A stretch of 64,000 bases of DNA, taken from contig JAHPZE010000005.1 in NCBI GenBank assembly GCA_019058365.1, forward strand, positions 161,619-225,618, in the 5' to 3' direction. This stretch comes from Promethearchaeota archaeon. GTDB lineage: Archaea > Asgardarchaeota > Lokiarchaeia > Sigyniarchaeales > SOKP01. Position numbers and translations under genes: made by a program. This document shows, piece after piece, positions 44,293 through 52,935 of the stretch (its first letter is position 1; each line of letters opens with the position of its first letter). The notes below the pieces were generated by a model that did no database searches, was not told where the DNA came from, and worked only from the letters and a program-made list of their open reading frames with translations.

Positions 44293-45621
44293 TTAAAGCT
44301 CCTCTTTAGGTTCATAGTTCAAAGATTTAGGATCTTCAGAGTTTATTTCTTTCATTTCATTTTCTAACTCATTATACAGTGAAAAAAACTCTGTACTCAC
44401 ATTTATAGGAGATTTCTGCAACTCTGTTTTAATAAAATTATACTCCATCTCATCGAGGAAAATCTCTTTAAAAGCACTTTCTAACTCTAAAGGTATTTTT
44501 GCATATTCTCCCGATAGATTTAAGGTTTGCTTTTTACTAGTAATCATCTTGCTTGGAAAATTTGAGAAGTATTTTTCTATCAATTCATAGGCAGAATCAT
44601 ATTTTTCCCTATCTATACATGATTCCTTTAACTCCTTTTCGAAATTCGTTTGAAACTCTTTTGAAAATCCAACAACAGATTCTCTTAATAATTTAGATGA
44701 TTTAGACGAAACTAAACCAACAGAGATCAATTCAGACTCATATAATATAATGATACCTTCTTCTAATTTGATATCCAATAACCCACCCATATTTATAACT
44801 TCTTTGCTCATAAGTTGCACAGCATTCAGAAATCCTGTAAAAATTGATTCACTTAAGCTAGAACGAAACCAATCATGACAGAATAATGGATTTCCTTTTT
44901 GATCTCTTACAACAATCCTATTTACTGTAAATGGTAAAATGTAAAGGAGTTTAGGCTCTTTTAATATTCCTAAACACACAACTAAGTTTCCTAAACCGGT
45001 AGTTCCATAAGCAAATAGAATATAAATTGGATTCCAATAATAGAAAAGGTATATAATTAAAGTTAAAGGGCCATTTATTATAGTTCCTATAAAAAATATG
45101 AGCGCATTTCTTTTTATCAAAAATGGAGCATTCAACCAAGTTTTTAATCCCCAATAAAACGATGCACTACCAACAAAGAATATAAAAAATGAACCCCCCA
45201 ATTCATATAATCCCATCCAATTCATATTTAAATATCCTCCCTCAATTTCAATTCCGACAGCTCCAGGTTGAAATGCGAGGTAATAATATAAAACACCTAA
45301 ACCAACTGCTATAACTAAGAAAGGTGAATTAGATGTTTCTTTAATCGTGTAATTGATCCCAATCGCAAAAAACATTGCACTAGGAAATAGCATAAGGCCA
45401 CAAATCCGAGAAAGTAGTGTGTTTAAAAAAAGATTTGCTAGCAAGTCAAAAGTAAAGAGCATGCCCATAAAAAAGAGAGCTAATCTAATATAAGATAAAG
45501 ATCTTACTTTCTTTGTTCTCGGAGTAATGTACATTAATAGAGTAGCTATTAGGATAATTACACTCGTGAAGATTTCAACAATTACTTCAGGCGTCCAATT
45601 TAATATCATATTCCCTTTCAC
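44293..45621 (-). CDS. Membrane protein with C-terminal longin-like domain
   Basis: The 442-residue protein has about seven membrane helices in residues 1-225 (start EVIVEIFTSVIILIATLLMY, later SFFIFFVGSASFYWGL and LVVCLGILKEPKLLYILPF). A cytoplasmic domain of about 100 residues follows: RIVVRDQKGNPLFCHDWF, ESIFTGFLNAVQLMSKEVI, then DIKLEEGIIILYESELISVG. This is the strand-helix order of longin/roadblock-like folds. The rest is helical and acidic. I infer a membrane-anchored docking or sensor module for small GTPases or signalling partners. It is followed by a regulator gene upstream on the same strand. Confidence 0.65.
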   Translation of the reverse strand: MKGNMILNWTPEVIVEIFTSVIILIATLLMYITPRTKKVRSLSYIRLALFFMGMLFTFDLLANLFLNTLLSRICGLMLFPSAMFFAIGINYTIKETSNSPFLVIAVGLGVLYYYLAFQPGAVGIEIEGGYLNMNWMGLYELGGSFFIFFVGSASFYWGLKTWLNAPFLIKRNALIFFIGTIINGPLTLIIYLFYYWNPIYILFAYGTTGLGNLVVCLGILKEPKLLYILPFTVNRIVVRDQKGNPLFCHDWFRSSLSESIFTGFLNAVQLMSKEVINMGGLLDIKLEEGIIILYESELISVGLVSSKSSKLLRESVVGFSKEFQTNFEKELKESCIDREKYDSAYELIEKYFSNFPSKMITSKKQTLNLSGEYAKIPLELESAFKEIFLDEMEYNFIKTELQKSPINVSTEFFSLYNELENEMKEINSEDPKSLNYEPKEEL

Positions 45622-45645
45622 ATTATTAATTAATTTAAATCAATT

Positions 45646-46563
45646 TTAATTTAAACTTATTTTGGTATTATTTAATATATTAATAATATCCTCTTGTTTA
45701 TGAGGGTTTAAATAAACCTCTTTACTTAGATCTTCTCTAGAGCAAATTAAATCGTATTTAATTAAACTTTTTAGTCTGTAATTGACTAATTCTCGTTTCT
45801 CATCTATTAATTTAAAAATTTCTGAATTTTTAATTGAATTTTGTGTTGTTAATAAGTCTATAATTTTCCTATTTATCTCATCTCTTAATAAAAAACTAAT
45901 TATTCCTAACTCAACTTCCATCTCAATGGGAAGAAACACTGTATAATTTCCTACTTTAATTTTATTGATATAATTAAATTTTAATAACATCTCTAAATGC
46001 CATACTAATTGTCCTGAACTTCCTGAATCAGCAGATAACGCCTTCTTTCTTAAAATTGAAAAGTGTATACCAGGATTCACCCTAATATAATTATAAATCC
46101 CTCTTCTAGTAGGATTTGAAAGAACAGTTTCCCTTGAAAACTTTGAACCTTCAACCAAGATTTTTTTATTTATTAAAAATTGTATTATAAATAAGAGTCC
46201 AGTTCTAGGTAATTTCAATCTTTTTTTTGCTATATTGTAGAGAGTTTCCACATCTAATATTTTGTTTTTTTTCATAATCTCCTCAGCTATCCCTATAACA
46301 CTCTTCACACTAGGATGCTCTAATCCTATAGGCTTAGATGTAATCTGGGGTTTCATAATAGAGATAACCAAATGTATTATTTGATTGAGTCTTACGCAGT
46401 ATTCTTGAAATTCAGGGGTTTCAAGAATTTCAAGTTTTAATAATTTCCTAATATTGGCGTCTTTTATACTTCTGTTAAGAATTCTATAAAGATTGCTACT
46501 TAATAAATATAGACATAAAACATCACTGAAAACATGTAAATTAGAAATAACTCTTAACTTCAT
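45646..46563 (-). CDS. Winged-helix transcription regulator
   Basis: The 305-residue protein contains two winged helices. The first (VLSNPTRRGIYNYIRVNPGI then SGQLVWHLEMLLKFNYIN) is ArsR/MarR-like with a wing reading VGNYTVFLPIEM. The second starts at EINRKIIDLLTTQNSIKN and ends LKSLIKYDLICSR. The N-terminal 140 residues are helical with no recognised domain. The gene lies 25 nt upstream of the membrane-longin gene, likely in one transcript. Confidence 0.78.
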   Translation of the reverse strand: MKLRVISNLHVFSDVLCLYLLSSNLYRILNRSIKDANIRKLLKLEILETPEFQEYCVRLNQIIHLVISIMKPQITSKPIGLEHPSVKSVIGIAEEIMKKNKILDVETLYNIAKKRLKLPRTGLLFIIQFLINKKILVEGSKFSRETVLSNPTRRGIYNYIRVNPGIHFSILRKKALSADSGSSGQLVWHLEMLLKFNYINKIKVGNYTVFLPIEMEVELGIISFLLRDEINRKIIDLLTTQNSIKNSEIFKLIDEKRELVNYRLKSLIKYDLICSREDLSKEVYLNPHKQEDIINILNNTKISLN

Positions 46564-46675
46564 TGTTTATTAGACTCAAAATAACAAGGAGGATTCCTTT
46601 AAAACTGCAATTTACAAATTATTTGTAATTTATTTTATCCTATAAATTCATATAGACCAAATTTCACTAAATGTA

Positions 46676-47581
46676 TCAGTCTTCCTTTTTAATAAGACAG
46701 AAATAAAAACCTATGGTATCATGAAGGTGAGGATACAAACGTTGTGAGAACTTTAAATCTTCTAATAAATCAACTCCAAAAACGTTAGTTAATCCTCTCA
46801 TGCCGTAATTTTTAGAAATTTCAATAATATCAAAACCATTGAACTTGTTCAATATTTCATTAATAACTAACTCATTTTCTTCGGGGGCAATAGTACATGT
46901 ACAATATAAAAGCATCCCTCCTGAATTTAATGCTTTCAATCCTGCAGTTAATAATCTTTTTTGAATTAAAGACATTTTTTCAATATCTTTCATTTGTTTA
47001 CTTTTTTTCCTACTTGGATCTTGTCTTATTAATCCTTCTCCTGTACATGGAGCATCTAATAGAATTTTATCGGCTTTAATATTTAAATCTGATAAATTTA
47101 TAGCATCCATATTAATTACAATTGAATTGGTAATTCCCATTCTTCTTAAATTAACTTCTAAAGCGGGAATTCGATTGGTATTTTTATCAATTAAAATAAG
47201 TATACCTTCATTTCCCATAAGTTGAGCTAAATGAGTTGATTTGCTTCCAGGAGCTGCACACATGTCAATTACTATATCATTTGGTTTAGGATCGAGAATA
47301 ATAGCTGAAAACATTGAAGCTACATTTTGTAAATAATAATAACCTTGTAGAAATTCATGAGAAGATCCTAAATTGGAACCTTCTTTAACAACATTAAACC
47401 CATAAGGAATCCATTCAATTGATTCTAACTCGTTTCCTTTCTTTTCGAGGCGCTTTTTTAAATCTAAAACGGATATTTTTATAGTATTAACTCTTATCGA
47501 GAGCTTTAACGGAAGTTCATTTGCTTCTAATAATTTTATTGTTTCATCTATTCCTAAAAATTGGATATACCTATCTATCAT
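46676..47581 (-). CDS. RNA m5C methyltransferase, Nop2/RsmB/NSUN type
   Basis: The 301-residue protein shows the family motifs: RVNTIKI (motif X), SAM-binding MCAAPGSKSTHLAQLMG (107-123), motif IV DAPCTGEGLIR with Cys179, and motif VI LLYCTCTIAPEENE with catalytic Cys229. It methylates C5 of cytosine in tRNA or rRNA. The N-terminus appears short, with no PUA or NusB domain, as in archaeal tRNA enzymes of this family. The RNA target is not determinable. Confidence 0.92.
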   Translation of the reverse strand: MIDRYIQFLGIDETIKLLEANELPLKLSIRVNTIKISVLDLKKRLEKKGNELESIEWIPYGFNVVKEGSNLGSSHEFLQGYYYLQNVASMFSAIILDPKPNDIVIDMCAAPGSKSTHLAQLMGNEGILILIDKNTNRIPALEVNLRRMGITNSIVINMDAINLSDLNIKADKILLDAPCTGEGLIRQDPSRKKSKQMKDIEKMSLIQKRLLTAGLKALNSGGMLLYCTCTIAPEENELVINEILNKFNGFDIIEISKNYGMRGLTNVFGVDLLEDLKFSQRLYPHLHDTIGFYFCLIKKED

Positions 47582-47723
47582 ATAAGGTAAATAGTTATAT
47601 TTTCCAGCGAGTCTTCTAATAATATTAAGCGATTCTGAAATAATTATTTCAACTCGAGTTTAATCCATTAATACTAATAAAAAATAGTTAATTATATTTA
47701 TTATCAGAAATGAAAAAAATAGT

Positions 47724-48323
47724 ATGATTGAAGTAGAAATTAAAGTTAGAATTTCAGATCCAGCAATAATTAGAAAAAAATTCGAAGAAAATAAAAGTAT
47801 ATATAAAGTATCATTATTACATGAAGATACCTATTTTAATATGCCAAAAGGATTAAGAGATTTTAAAGAAACAGATGAAGCTTTAAGATTAAGGAAATCT
47901 ATTGAATTTAATAAAATTAAGGAAGCTAATAAACAGATAATTAACTATTACATTACTTATAAAGGCAAAAAATTAGATAATTCTACAAAAACTCGTGAAG
48001 AGATAGATATTAAGATTGAAGATATTGAAAGAATGAAGATTTTATTGAAAGAACTAGGTTTCCAAGAGATTCTTACTGTTAAAAAGGAAAGAGAACTATA
48101 TGAATTTGAATTTAAAACCTATCATATTGAAGCTTTAATAGATTATTTGCCAATTTTAGACCAATATTATATAGAAATTGAATGTTTGTTGAATACTTCT
48201 CAAAATATTGAAGCCTCTAAAGAAGTTTTATTCGATTTTTTGAGTTTATTTGGAATTAAAAAGGAAGAATCAATACGAAAATCATATTTAGAACTAATTG
48301 CTGACAACTTAAAAACAATTTAA
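47724..48323 (+). CDS. CYTH-domain protein (class IV adenylate cyclase/triphosphatase-like)
   Basis: The 199-residue protein starts with the CYTH signature EVEIKVRISD (ExExK). It has the paired strands HEDTYFNMPKGLRD, EALRLRKS, YYITYKGKKLD and REEIDIKIED, and the late acidic strand YYIEIECLL. These form the triphosphate tunnel that cleaves inorganic triphosphate, thiamine triphosphate or makes cAMP. Archaeal members are usually annotated class IV adenylate cyclases, but the substrate is not proven. A strong hairpin follows its stop. Confidence 0.88.
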   Translation: MIEVEIKVRISDPAIIRKKFEENKSIYKVSLLHEDTYFNMPKGLRDFKETDEALRLRKSIEFNKIKEANKQIINYYITYKGKKLDNSTKTREEIDIKIEDIERMKILLKELGFQEILTVKKERELYEFEFKTYHIEALIDYLPILDQYYIEIECLLNTSQNIEASKEVLFDFLSLFGIKKEESIRKSYLELIADNLKTI

Positions 48324-48328
48324 AGAAA

Positions 48329-48360
48329 AATTGAGTATATTCATAAGAATATACTCAATT
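48329..48360. terminator. Perfect 14-bp hairpin between convergent genes
   Basis: AATTGAGTATATTC and GAATATACTCAATT form a perfect 14-bp inverted repeat with a 4-nt ATAA loop, starting 5 nt after the stop of the CYTH gene. It sits between convergent genes and may terminate both transcripts. Confidence 0.65.
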
Positions 48361-48396
48361 AGGAAATGGAAAAGATATAATCTTGATTTTTAGTTT

Positions 48397-48585
48397 TTAT
48401 TTAGTTAGTAATTTATCTAGAAATGCTATTTTTTTATCTATTTCGTGCTTAACCTTAGAAATATCATAATTCTCATATATAGTTTTTATAAGATTTTTTT
48501 GAATAGATTTTGAATTCTTGGATATATCTTGAACTAAATCCAAAAATTCTAAGTAATTGGTATCTATTCGAACTCTAGCTTCCAT
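48397..48585 (-). CDS. Small hypothetical protein
   Basis: The 62-residue protein (MEARVRIDTNYLEFLDLVQD, then IYENYDISKVKHEIDKKIA) is helical and charged with no recognised domain. It lies downstream of a terminator-like hairpin and its start has no ribosome-binding site. Possible but not certain. Confidence 0.45.
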   Translation of the reverse strand: MEARVRIDTNYLEFLDLVQDISKNSKSIQKNLIKTIYENYDISKVKHEIDKKIAFLDKLLTK

Positions 48586-48712
48586 TATATCTCACTACTT
48601 ACAAGATAATCAAAAAAGAATAAAAATGAAATGGGGTCCAATTTTTAGAATTAAACTTGAATTATAGAAAGCTATTAATTAAGATATTAATAAAGATAGA
48701 TTTTTTCGAATT

Positions 48713-49432
48713 TTATTTATGTCTTTTATTTTTACGTGGGGGTGATTTTGGTGGTTTTGGTGATGGGGGTGATGCAGGAGACGCTGGTGGTGCTGGTGGT
48801 TTCCCAATTTCTTCGATTACTTGTTTCAAGGGCATTCCATAGGTAAAAACAAAATAAGGCTTTTCAACCTGGATACCGTTAAATTCAATGTCTATTTTAT
48901 TCAATTTATCAGCAAATTCTTTATAGAGCTGCATTGCCTTTTTAAATTGCTCTTTGTTAAAAAAGAACATAGTACTAAAACCATCATCTTCCTGCATAAA
49001 TTCTTTTAAATGTTCATATCCTTTCTTTTCTTTTTCAAGTTTTTCAAAGAATTTCTTGTAAAATTTAAGAATTCTAATAGCAGAGTTCAAATATGTCACG
49101 TAAAAATCAAACATATCTTTGTTTACTTCTTCTAAACTAGAGTCAGTGTTTTCAAGCATTTTTTGATATCCAGGTTTTAAAGAAAAAAATTTTTTCAAAA
49201 TATTACCTCTTACTTTTTCCTCTCGGGAGACCTCAATTAGACCCGCTCCCATCAATTTTTCTAAATGATGATGGATAGTAGATTTACTTCTACTCAGTAT
49301 ATCCGTTAGCTCAGTCAAACTCAATTCAGGATAAAGATTGAATAATGTAAAGATACGGAATCGAATTTCACTTTTTAAAACATTGATAATTGAAGAATCA
49401 TTACCATTGGATTTTTTATCATTAATAGTCAT
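48713..49432 (-). CDS. Winged-helix regulator with Pro-rich tail
   Basis: The 239-residue protein has an ArsR-type winged helix in residues 15-85: VLKSEIRFRIFTLFNLYPEL, then LSRSKSTIHHHLEKLMGAGL and a wing VSREEKVRGNILKKFFSL. A helical effector region follows (YLNSAIRILKFYKKFFEKLE). The last 25 residues are Pro/Ser/Lys-rich (PPAPPASPASPPSPKPPK) and would be disordered. The region upstream of its ATG holds repeated CGAAC-type elements (49471-49547), suggesting autoregulation. Confidence 0.78.
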   Translation of the reverse strand: MTINDKKSNGNDSSIINVLKSEIRFRIFTLFNLYPELSLTELTDILSRSKSTIHHHLEKLMGAGLIEVSREEKVRGNILKKFFSLKPGYQKMLENTDSSLEEVNKDMFDFYVTYLNSAIRILKFYKKFFEKLEKEKKGYEHLKEFMQEDDGFSTMFFFNKEQFKKAMQLYKEFADKLNKIDIEFNGIQVEKPYFVFTYGMPLKQVIEEIGKPPAPPASPASPPSPKPPKSPPRKNKRHK

Positions 49433-49470
49433 TTTACTAAATATATATGTTTTATATTATTTATATTTTT

Positions 49471-49547
49471 CGAACATTAGAAAAATTTTGAAAAACGAAA
49501 CATTTAAATATATTACGTTCTATAATATTATTATAAAACGAACGTTT
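49471..49547. promoter_or_regulatory. Repeated CGAAC motif and inverted repeat, candidate operator
   Basis: The region upstream of the winged-helix gene has CGAACATT (49471), CGAAACATT (49496) and CGAACGTTT (49539). ACGTTC (49515-49520) and GAACGT (49540-49545) form an inverted repeat around an AT-rich spacer. Winged-helix regulators bind such dyads. No experiment supports it. Confidence 0.35.
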
Positions 49548-49670
49548 GAAAAAAATGAAAAGAATCGAATAAAAAAATGGTGAAAAAAGAAATGAATACA
49601 AAAAAATTAGAAGGAAAAGAATTAATAATTATTAGAAATATGTATTTTGCTATAATTCATTAAATTTTTT

Positions 49671-49952
49671 TTATTTTTTTTTTAAATCGCTGTATTCCCC
49701 ATCCATAATTCTTGCCATATATTGTCTCCCTTTTATTATCCACATGATCTTATGTCCTTCCCTTGCCTTCTTGCCCCATTCTGATTTTTTATTGCGGTTT
49801 TGTTCGATATATCGATATCCAAAAAGATCCACATATTTTACTCCACTTGAAAACTTTTTAATTAGATATTCAATCTCATCAATTTCAACGCTTTTTTTAC
49901 GTTCAAATATAGCCTTAAATATTTTCAATCCATTTTCTTTTAAATTTTCCAT
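49671..49952 (-). CDS. Small conserved-looking hypothetical protein
   Basis: The 93-residue protein has an ordered C-terminal half (YVDLFGYRYIEQNRNKKSEW, then HKIMWIIKGRQYMARIMDGE). Strand-rich GHKIMWIIKGRQYMAR looks like a small nucleic-acid- or protein-binding fold. No family recognised. It stands alone, flanked by AT-rich gaps. Confidence 0.55.
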   Translation of the reverse strand: MENLKENGLKIFKAIFERKKSVEIDEIEYLIKKFSSGVKYVDLFGYRYIEQNRNKKSEWGKKAREGHKIMWIIKGRQYMARIMDGEYSDLKKK

Positions 49953-50305
49953 ATTTTTGACCCACCCTAAATAATTATCGTGTCTTGTACTATGATTTTT
50001 TCTTTCTATTCTTATCTTTCATAATTTCAATATATTGAAAATGAATTAGTGTTTTCTTCTATTTTCTGATCTCTAAAGTTTAATTTCTTAACAAGTATTA
50101 ACTTTTAAACGGTAATATTATTTATTGATTCAAAATATTAAGTATTTTTTAATATTATCTTTTAAATATTATTTTGTCTAAAAATTTAAATGTTTGTTAA
50201 GTTATGTTAAACCAAATGAAAAAAGAAAGAAGTAAAATTCTTAAAACGGATTGTTAAATTTCATCTAATTTTTCTTCAAAAAATATCTTAAAACTGAAGT
50301 ATTTT
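49953..50305. other. 353-nt AT-rich region
   Basis: No ORF, RNA or repeat recognised. It lies between two divergent genes and likely carries their promoters. Confidence 0.4.
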
Positions 50306-51679
50306 ATGGTTTATTTTGAGATTAATAGCTTAGGATTTAATTGTGGCAAAATTAAGGAAAAGTGTTCAAAATACCCTAAATTCTGTATGCCTTGCATTAA
50401 AAATAAATTAAAGCAATTAGGGTTTGAAATAGATTCTAATTTAAAAGTATTTGAAGTTGATTCTCACGAACGTCGCGCTAAAATGAAACAAGAATTAATC
50501 TGGCGCAAATTTTTAGATGTTTTAAATATAAAACATGTTATAGTTATAGATAAAGAATCCGGGTTAACATTACTGAATTATCCGGTTTCGGGAGAAGAAA
50601 TTAATGCAGATTTGTTGAGTGGATTCATTCAAGCAAATATAACATTCTCTGAGTCACACAAAGGTTCATATAAAAATTTAAAATCAGTAAGATCTTATAA
50701 TTTTTATGAATTTCAATACCAAAACTTCAATATTCTTTTGAGAGATGGAGAATTTATAAGACTCTGCTTAATGCTTGATAACCAAGCCTCTGAAAATATG
50801 AGAAATCAAGTTTTACATTTCATCCCAGAATTTGAAGAAATATTCCAGCAAGAATTAATCAATTTTAGAACAGCTGGAATGTTTTATTTTAAAAATATGA
50901 TTGATTACATTATTGATTCCTTTGAAATTAAATTAATTTTTCCCATGACTTTGACTCAATCGATCGCTCCAAATATTTTAGATAGTATTAATCAAAATCA
51001 AATTCAAAACGCTACTTTTAATATTGCTAAGGATTTACTCGCTTCAAAATCATTCTTTTTTATAAACAATTTACTAAATCAAGTAAAGAAAATTGTTAAC
51101 TTAGAGACGAATGTTATTTTATATGAGATATATCAATTATTAGAGAATAAGATCATAATTCCTACAAAATTAGAAGCAGCTGTGAGTAATTTGGAAATGC
51201 TTCAAGAAACTAAAGAAGAAAAAATTGCAAAGTATAAACCTATTTCGTCTATAATCATAACAGATTTAGATTTTGAAGAATTAAAAGAAAAAGTTGAAGA
51301 TATGGATGAGAGTTCAGCAATTAATGTTATTATGGAACTAGTCAATAAAGGTAAAGCTGCTGAGAAGGCTCTAGCTTATCAAATAGGAGAGAAGGAATAT
51401 AAGAAAGCTCTATTTCTTGCAAGAGAATTTAATTTAAAAAGCGAAATTGACCGGATTTCAAACATGTTGCTGGAATTAAATAAACAAGTTAAACAAATAG
51501 AGCTAAACTTTAATATAAAAGCAGGAGAAAATGCTGAAAAAAGTGGTGATTACATTAATAGCATTCAGCGTTATCAAAAAGCATTAAAAATACTCGAAGG
51601 TTTTTTAATATATAATATTTCTGATTCTCGAATTAAAAAATTGAAAAAAAAAATTATTAAACTCCGTGAAGCGATATAA
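50306..51679 (+). CDS. Cys-rich N-terminus plus longin-like and TPR-like protein
   Basis: The 457-residue protein starts with Cys residues spaced as CGKIKEKCSKYPKFCMPC, a likely metal site. A longin/roadblock-like unit follows (KHVIVIDKESGLTLLNYPVS, then FNILLRDGEFIRLCLMLD). After a long helical middle, residues 345-455 form TPR-like hairpins (AEKALAYQIGEKEYKKALFL, then GDYINSIQRYQKALKILEGF). The order resembles a regulatory adaptor. No catalytic motif is visible. It is convergent with the nucleotidyltransferase, 9 nt apart. Confidence 0.6.
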   Translation: MVYFEINSLGFNCGKIKEKCSKYPKFCMPCIKNKLKQLGFEIDSNLKVFEVDSHERRAKMKQELIWRKFLDVLNIKHVIVIDKESGLTLLNYPVSGEEINADLLSGFIQANITFSESHKGSYKNLKSVRSYNFYEFQYQNFNILLRDGEFIRLCLMLDNQASENMRNQVLHFIPEFEEIFQQELINFRTAGMFYFKNMIDYIIDSFEIKLIFPMTLTQSIAPNILDSINQNQIQNATFNIAKDLLASKSFFFINNLLNQVKKIVNLETNVILYEIYQLLENKIIIPTKLEAAVSNLEMLQETKEEKIAKYKPISSIIITDLDFEELKEKVEDMDESSAINVIMELVNKGKAAEKALAYQIGEKEYKKALFLAREFNLKSEIDRISNMLLELNKQVKQIELNFNIKAGENAEKSGDYINSIQRYQKALKILEGFLIYNISDSRIKKLKKKIIKLREAI

Positions 51680-51688
51680 CTAATTAGA

Positions 51689-52825
51689 TTATTCTACATC
51701 CAATCTCACAACATCATGATGACAAACTGATAACGATGATTCAGAGGGAGCAATTAACCTCACATTATCTAAAACTTCCACAAAAGAAGAAAGAATTACC
51801 AAGTTCTCATTATTTCCAACTATCTGGACATCATCATGAAGTAGACAATTATCTGCTATTATAGCTTTTTCACATTTAACATTTTCAGAGATGTAAGTCC
51901 CGTTATAAATTAACGTGTCTTTAATTTCTGTATTTGCTCCAATATACACATTATTTCCAATTATTGTATTTGGTCCGATTTGACAATTTTTTCTTATAAC
52001 AACATTTTCTCCAATAGCGACGGGTGGTTTTATCAAAACTTTACCCTCAACATCTAGATTCTTTCCAATTAGATTTTCATTTTTCGATTGTTGGTTTTTT
52101 AACAATTCATTCATTAATTGAATATTACCTTCCAATAATTCTTCTGGTTTGCCAATATCTCTCCAAACACCTGATATTGAATAATAATGTAATTTATTTT
52201 CTCTCGCAAGATTTGGAAATACATTCCTTTCAATTGATACTTTCTTTTGAGGTTCAATATATTGAAATACCTCGGGTTCTAAAAGGTAAATGCCTGCATT
52301 GATATGCATCGGGATACATTTACCATCTGTGGGATTATATTCATTTTTTTCAAGAAATTGTAATATTTTGTTTGTATCTTCTTCTACAATTAAAACACCA
52401 TATCTAGAGGGATCAGGAACAACTCTGCTTCCAATTAAGCCTACTCCTTTATGTTTTTCATGAGCTTTGATCATTTCTTTAAGATCAAAGTTTAATATAA
52501 TATCTCCATTCAACATGAAGAAGTTTTCATCTTTTAGGTAGTCTTCAGCTAATTTTATAGCTCCAGCAGTTCCTAAAGGATTTTTCTCATCAGTATATTT
52601 TATATTTACTCCAAGTCTTTCTCCATTTTTAAAGTAATTCTTAAGCACATCAGACATTACACTGACAGCTAAGATTATTTCATCAATCCCAACAGTTTTT
52701 AATAACAAGATTTGTCTTTCTATCACTGGTTTATTAACCACAGGTATCAAGCTCTTAGGGATAGTACAAGTTAAAGGACGTAAACGGGTTCCCCAGCCTC
52801 CAGATACAATTATTCCTTTTGTCAT
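51689..52825 (-). CDS. Sugar-1-phosphate nucleotidyltransferase with left-handed beta-helix
   Basis: The 378-residue protein has the nucleotidyltransferase motif IVSGGWGTRLRPLT (residues 5-18) and KSLIPVVNKPVIERQI. It has the metal/sugar motifs FFMLNGDIILNFDL and VWRDIGKPEELLEGN. Residues 240-360 are hexapeptide repeats (PVAIGENVVIRKNCQIGPNT, then GNNVYIGANTEIKDTLI), a left-handed beta-helix. This architecture is that of mannose-1-phosphate guanylyltransferase or glucose-1-phosphate thymidylyl/adenylyltransferase-like enzymes that make activated sugars for glycans or glycogen. The first glycine motif reads GGWGTRL, not GGxGTRL with small residue, a minor variant. Substrate unknown. Confidence 0.88.
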   Translation of the reverse strand: MTKGIIVSGGWGTRLRPLTCTIPKSLIPVVNKPVIERQILLLKTVGIDEIILAVSVMSDVLKNYFKNGERLGVNIKYTDEKNPLGTAGAIKLAEDYLKDENFFMLNGDIILNFDLKEMIKAHEKHKGVGLIGSRVVPDPSRYGVLIVEEDTNKILQFLEKNEYNPTDGKCIPMHINAGIYLLEPEVFQYIEPQKKVSIERNVFPNLARENKLHYYSISGVWRDIGKPEELLEGNIQLMNELLKNQQSKNENLIGKNLDVEGKVLIKPPVAIGENVVIRKNCQIGPNTIIGNNVYIGANTEIKDTLIYNGTYISENVKCEKAIIADNCLLHDDVQIVGNNENLVILSSFVEVLDNVRLIAPSESSLSVCHHDVVRLDVE

Positions 52826-52935
52826 TTCTATAATTTAGTGTGGATTTATAAAAATCTTGTTTTCTAATATATTTTTAAGGAATTAACACAGAAATTAAAA
52901 TTTATTTAATACTCATCTAAAGGAATAAAAGAAGT

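Noticed and set aside
49578..49664. 28-codon ORF upstream of 49671
   Set aside because: Very short, Lys-rich, no ribosome-binding site and no sign of conservation.
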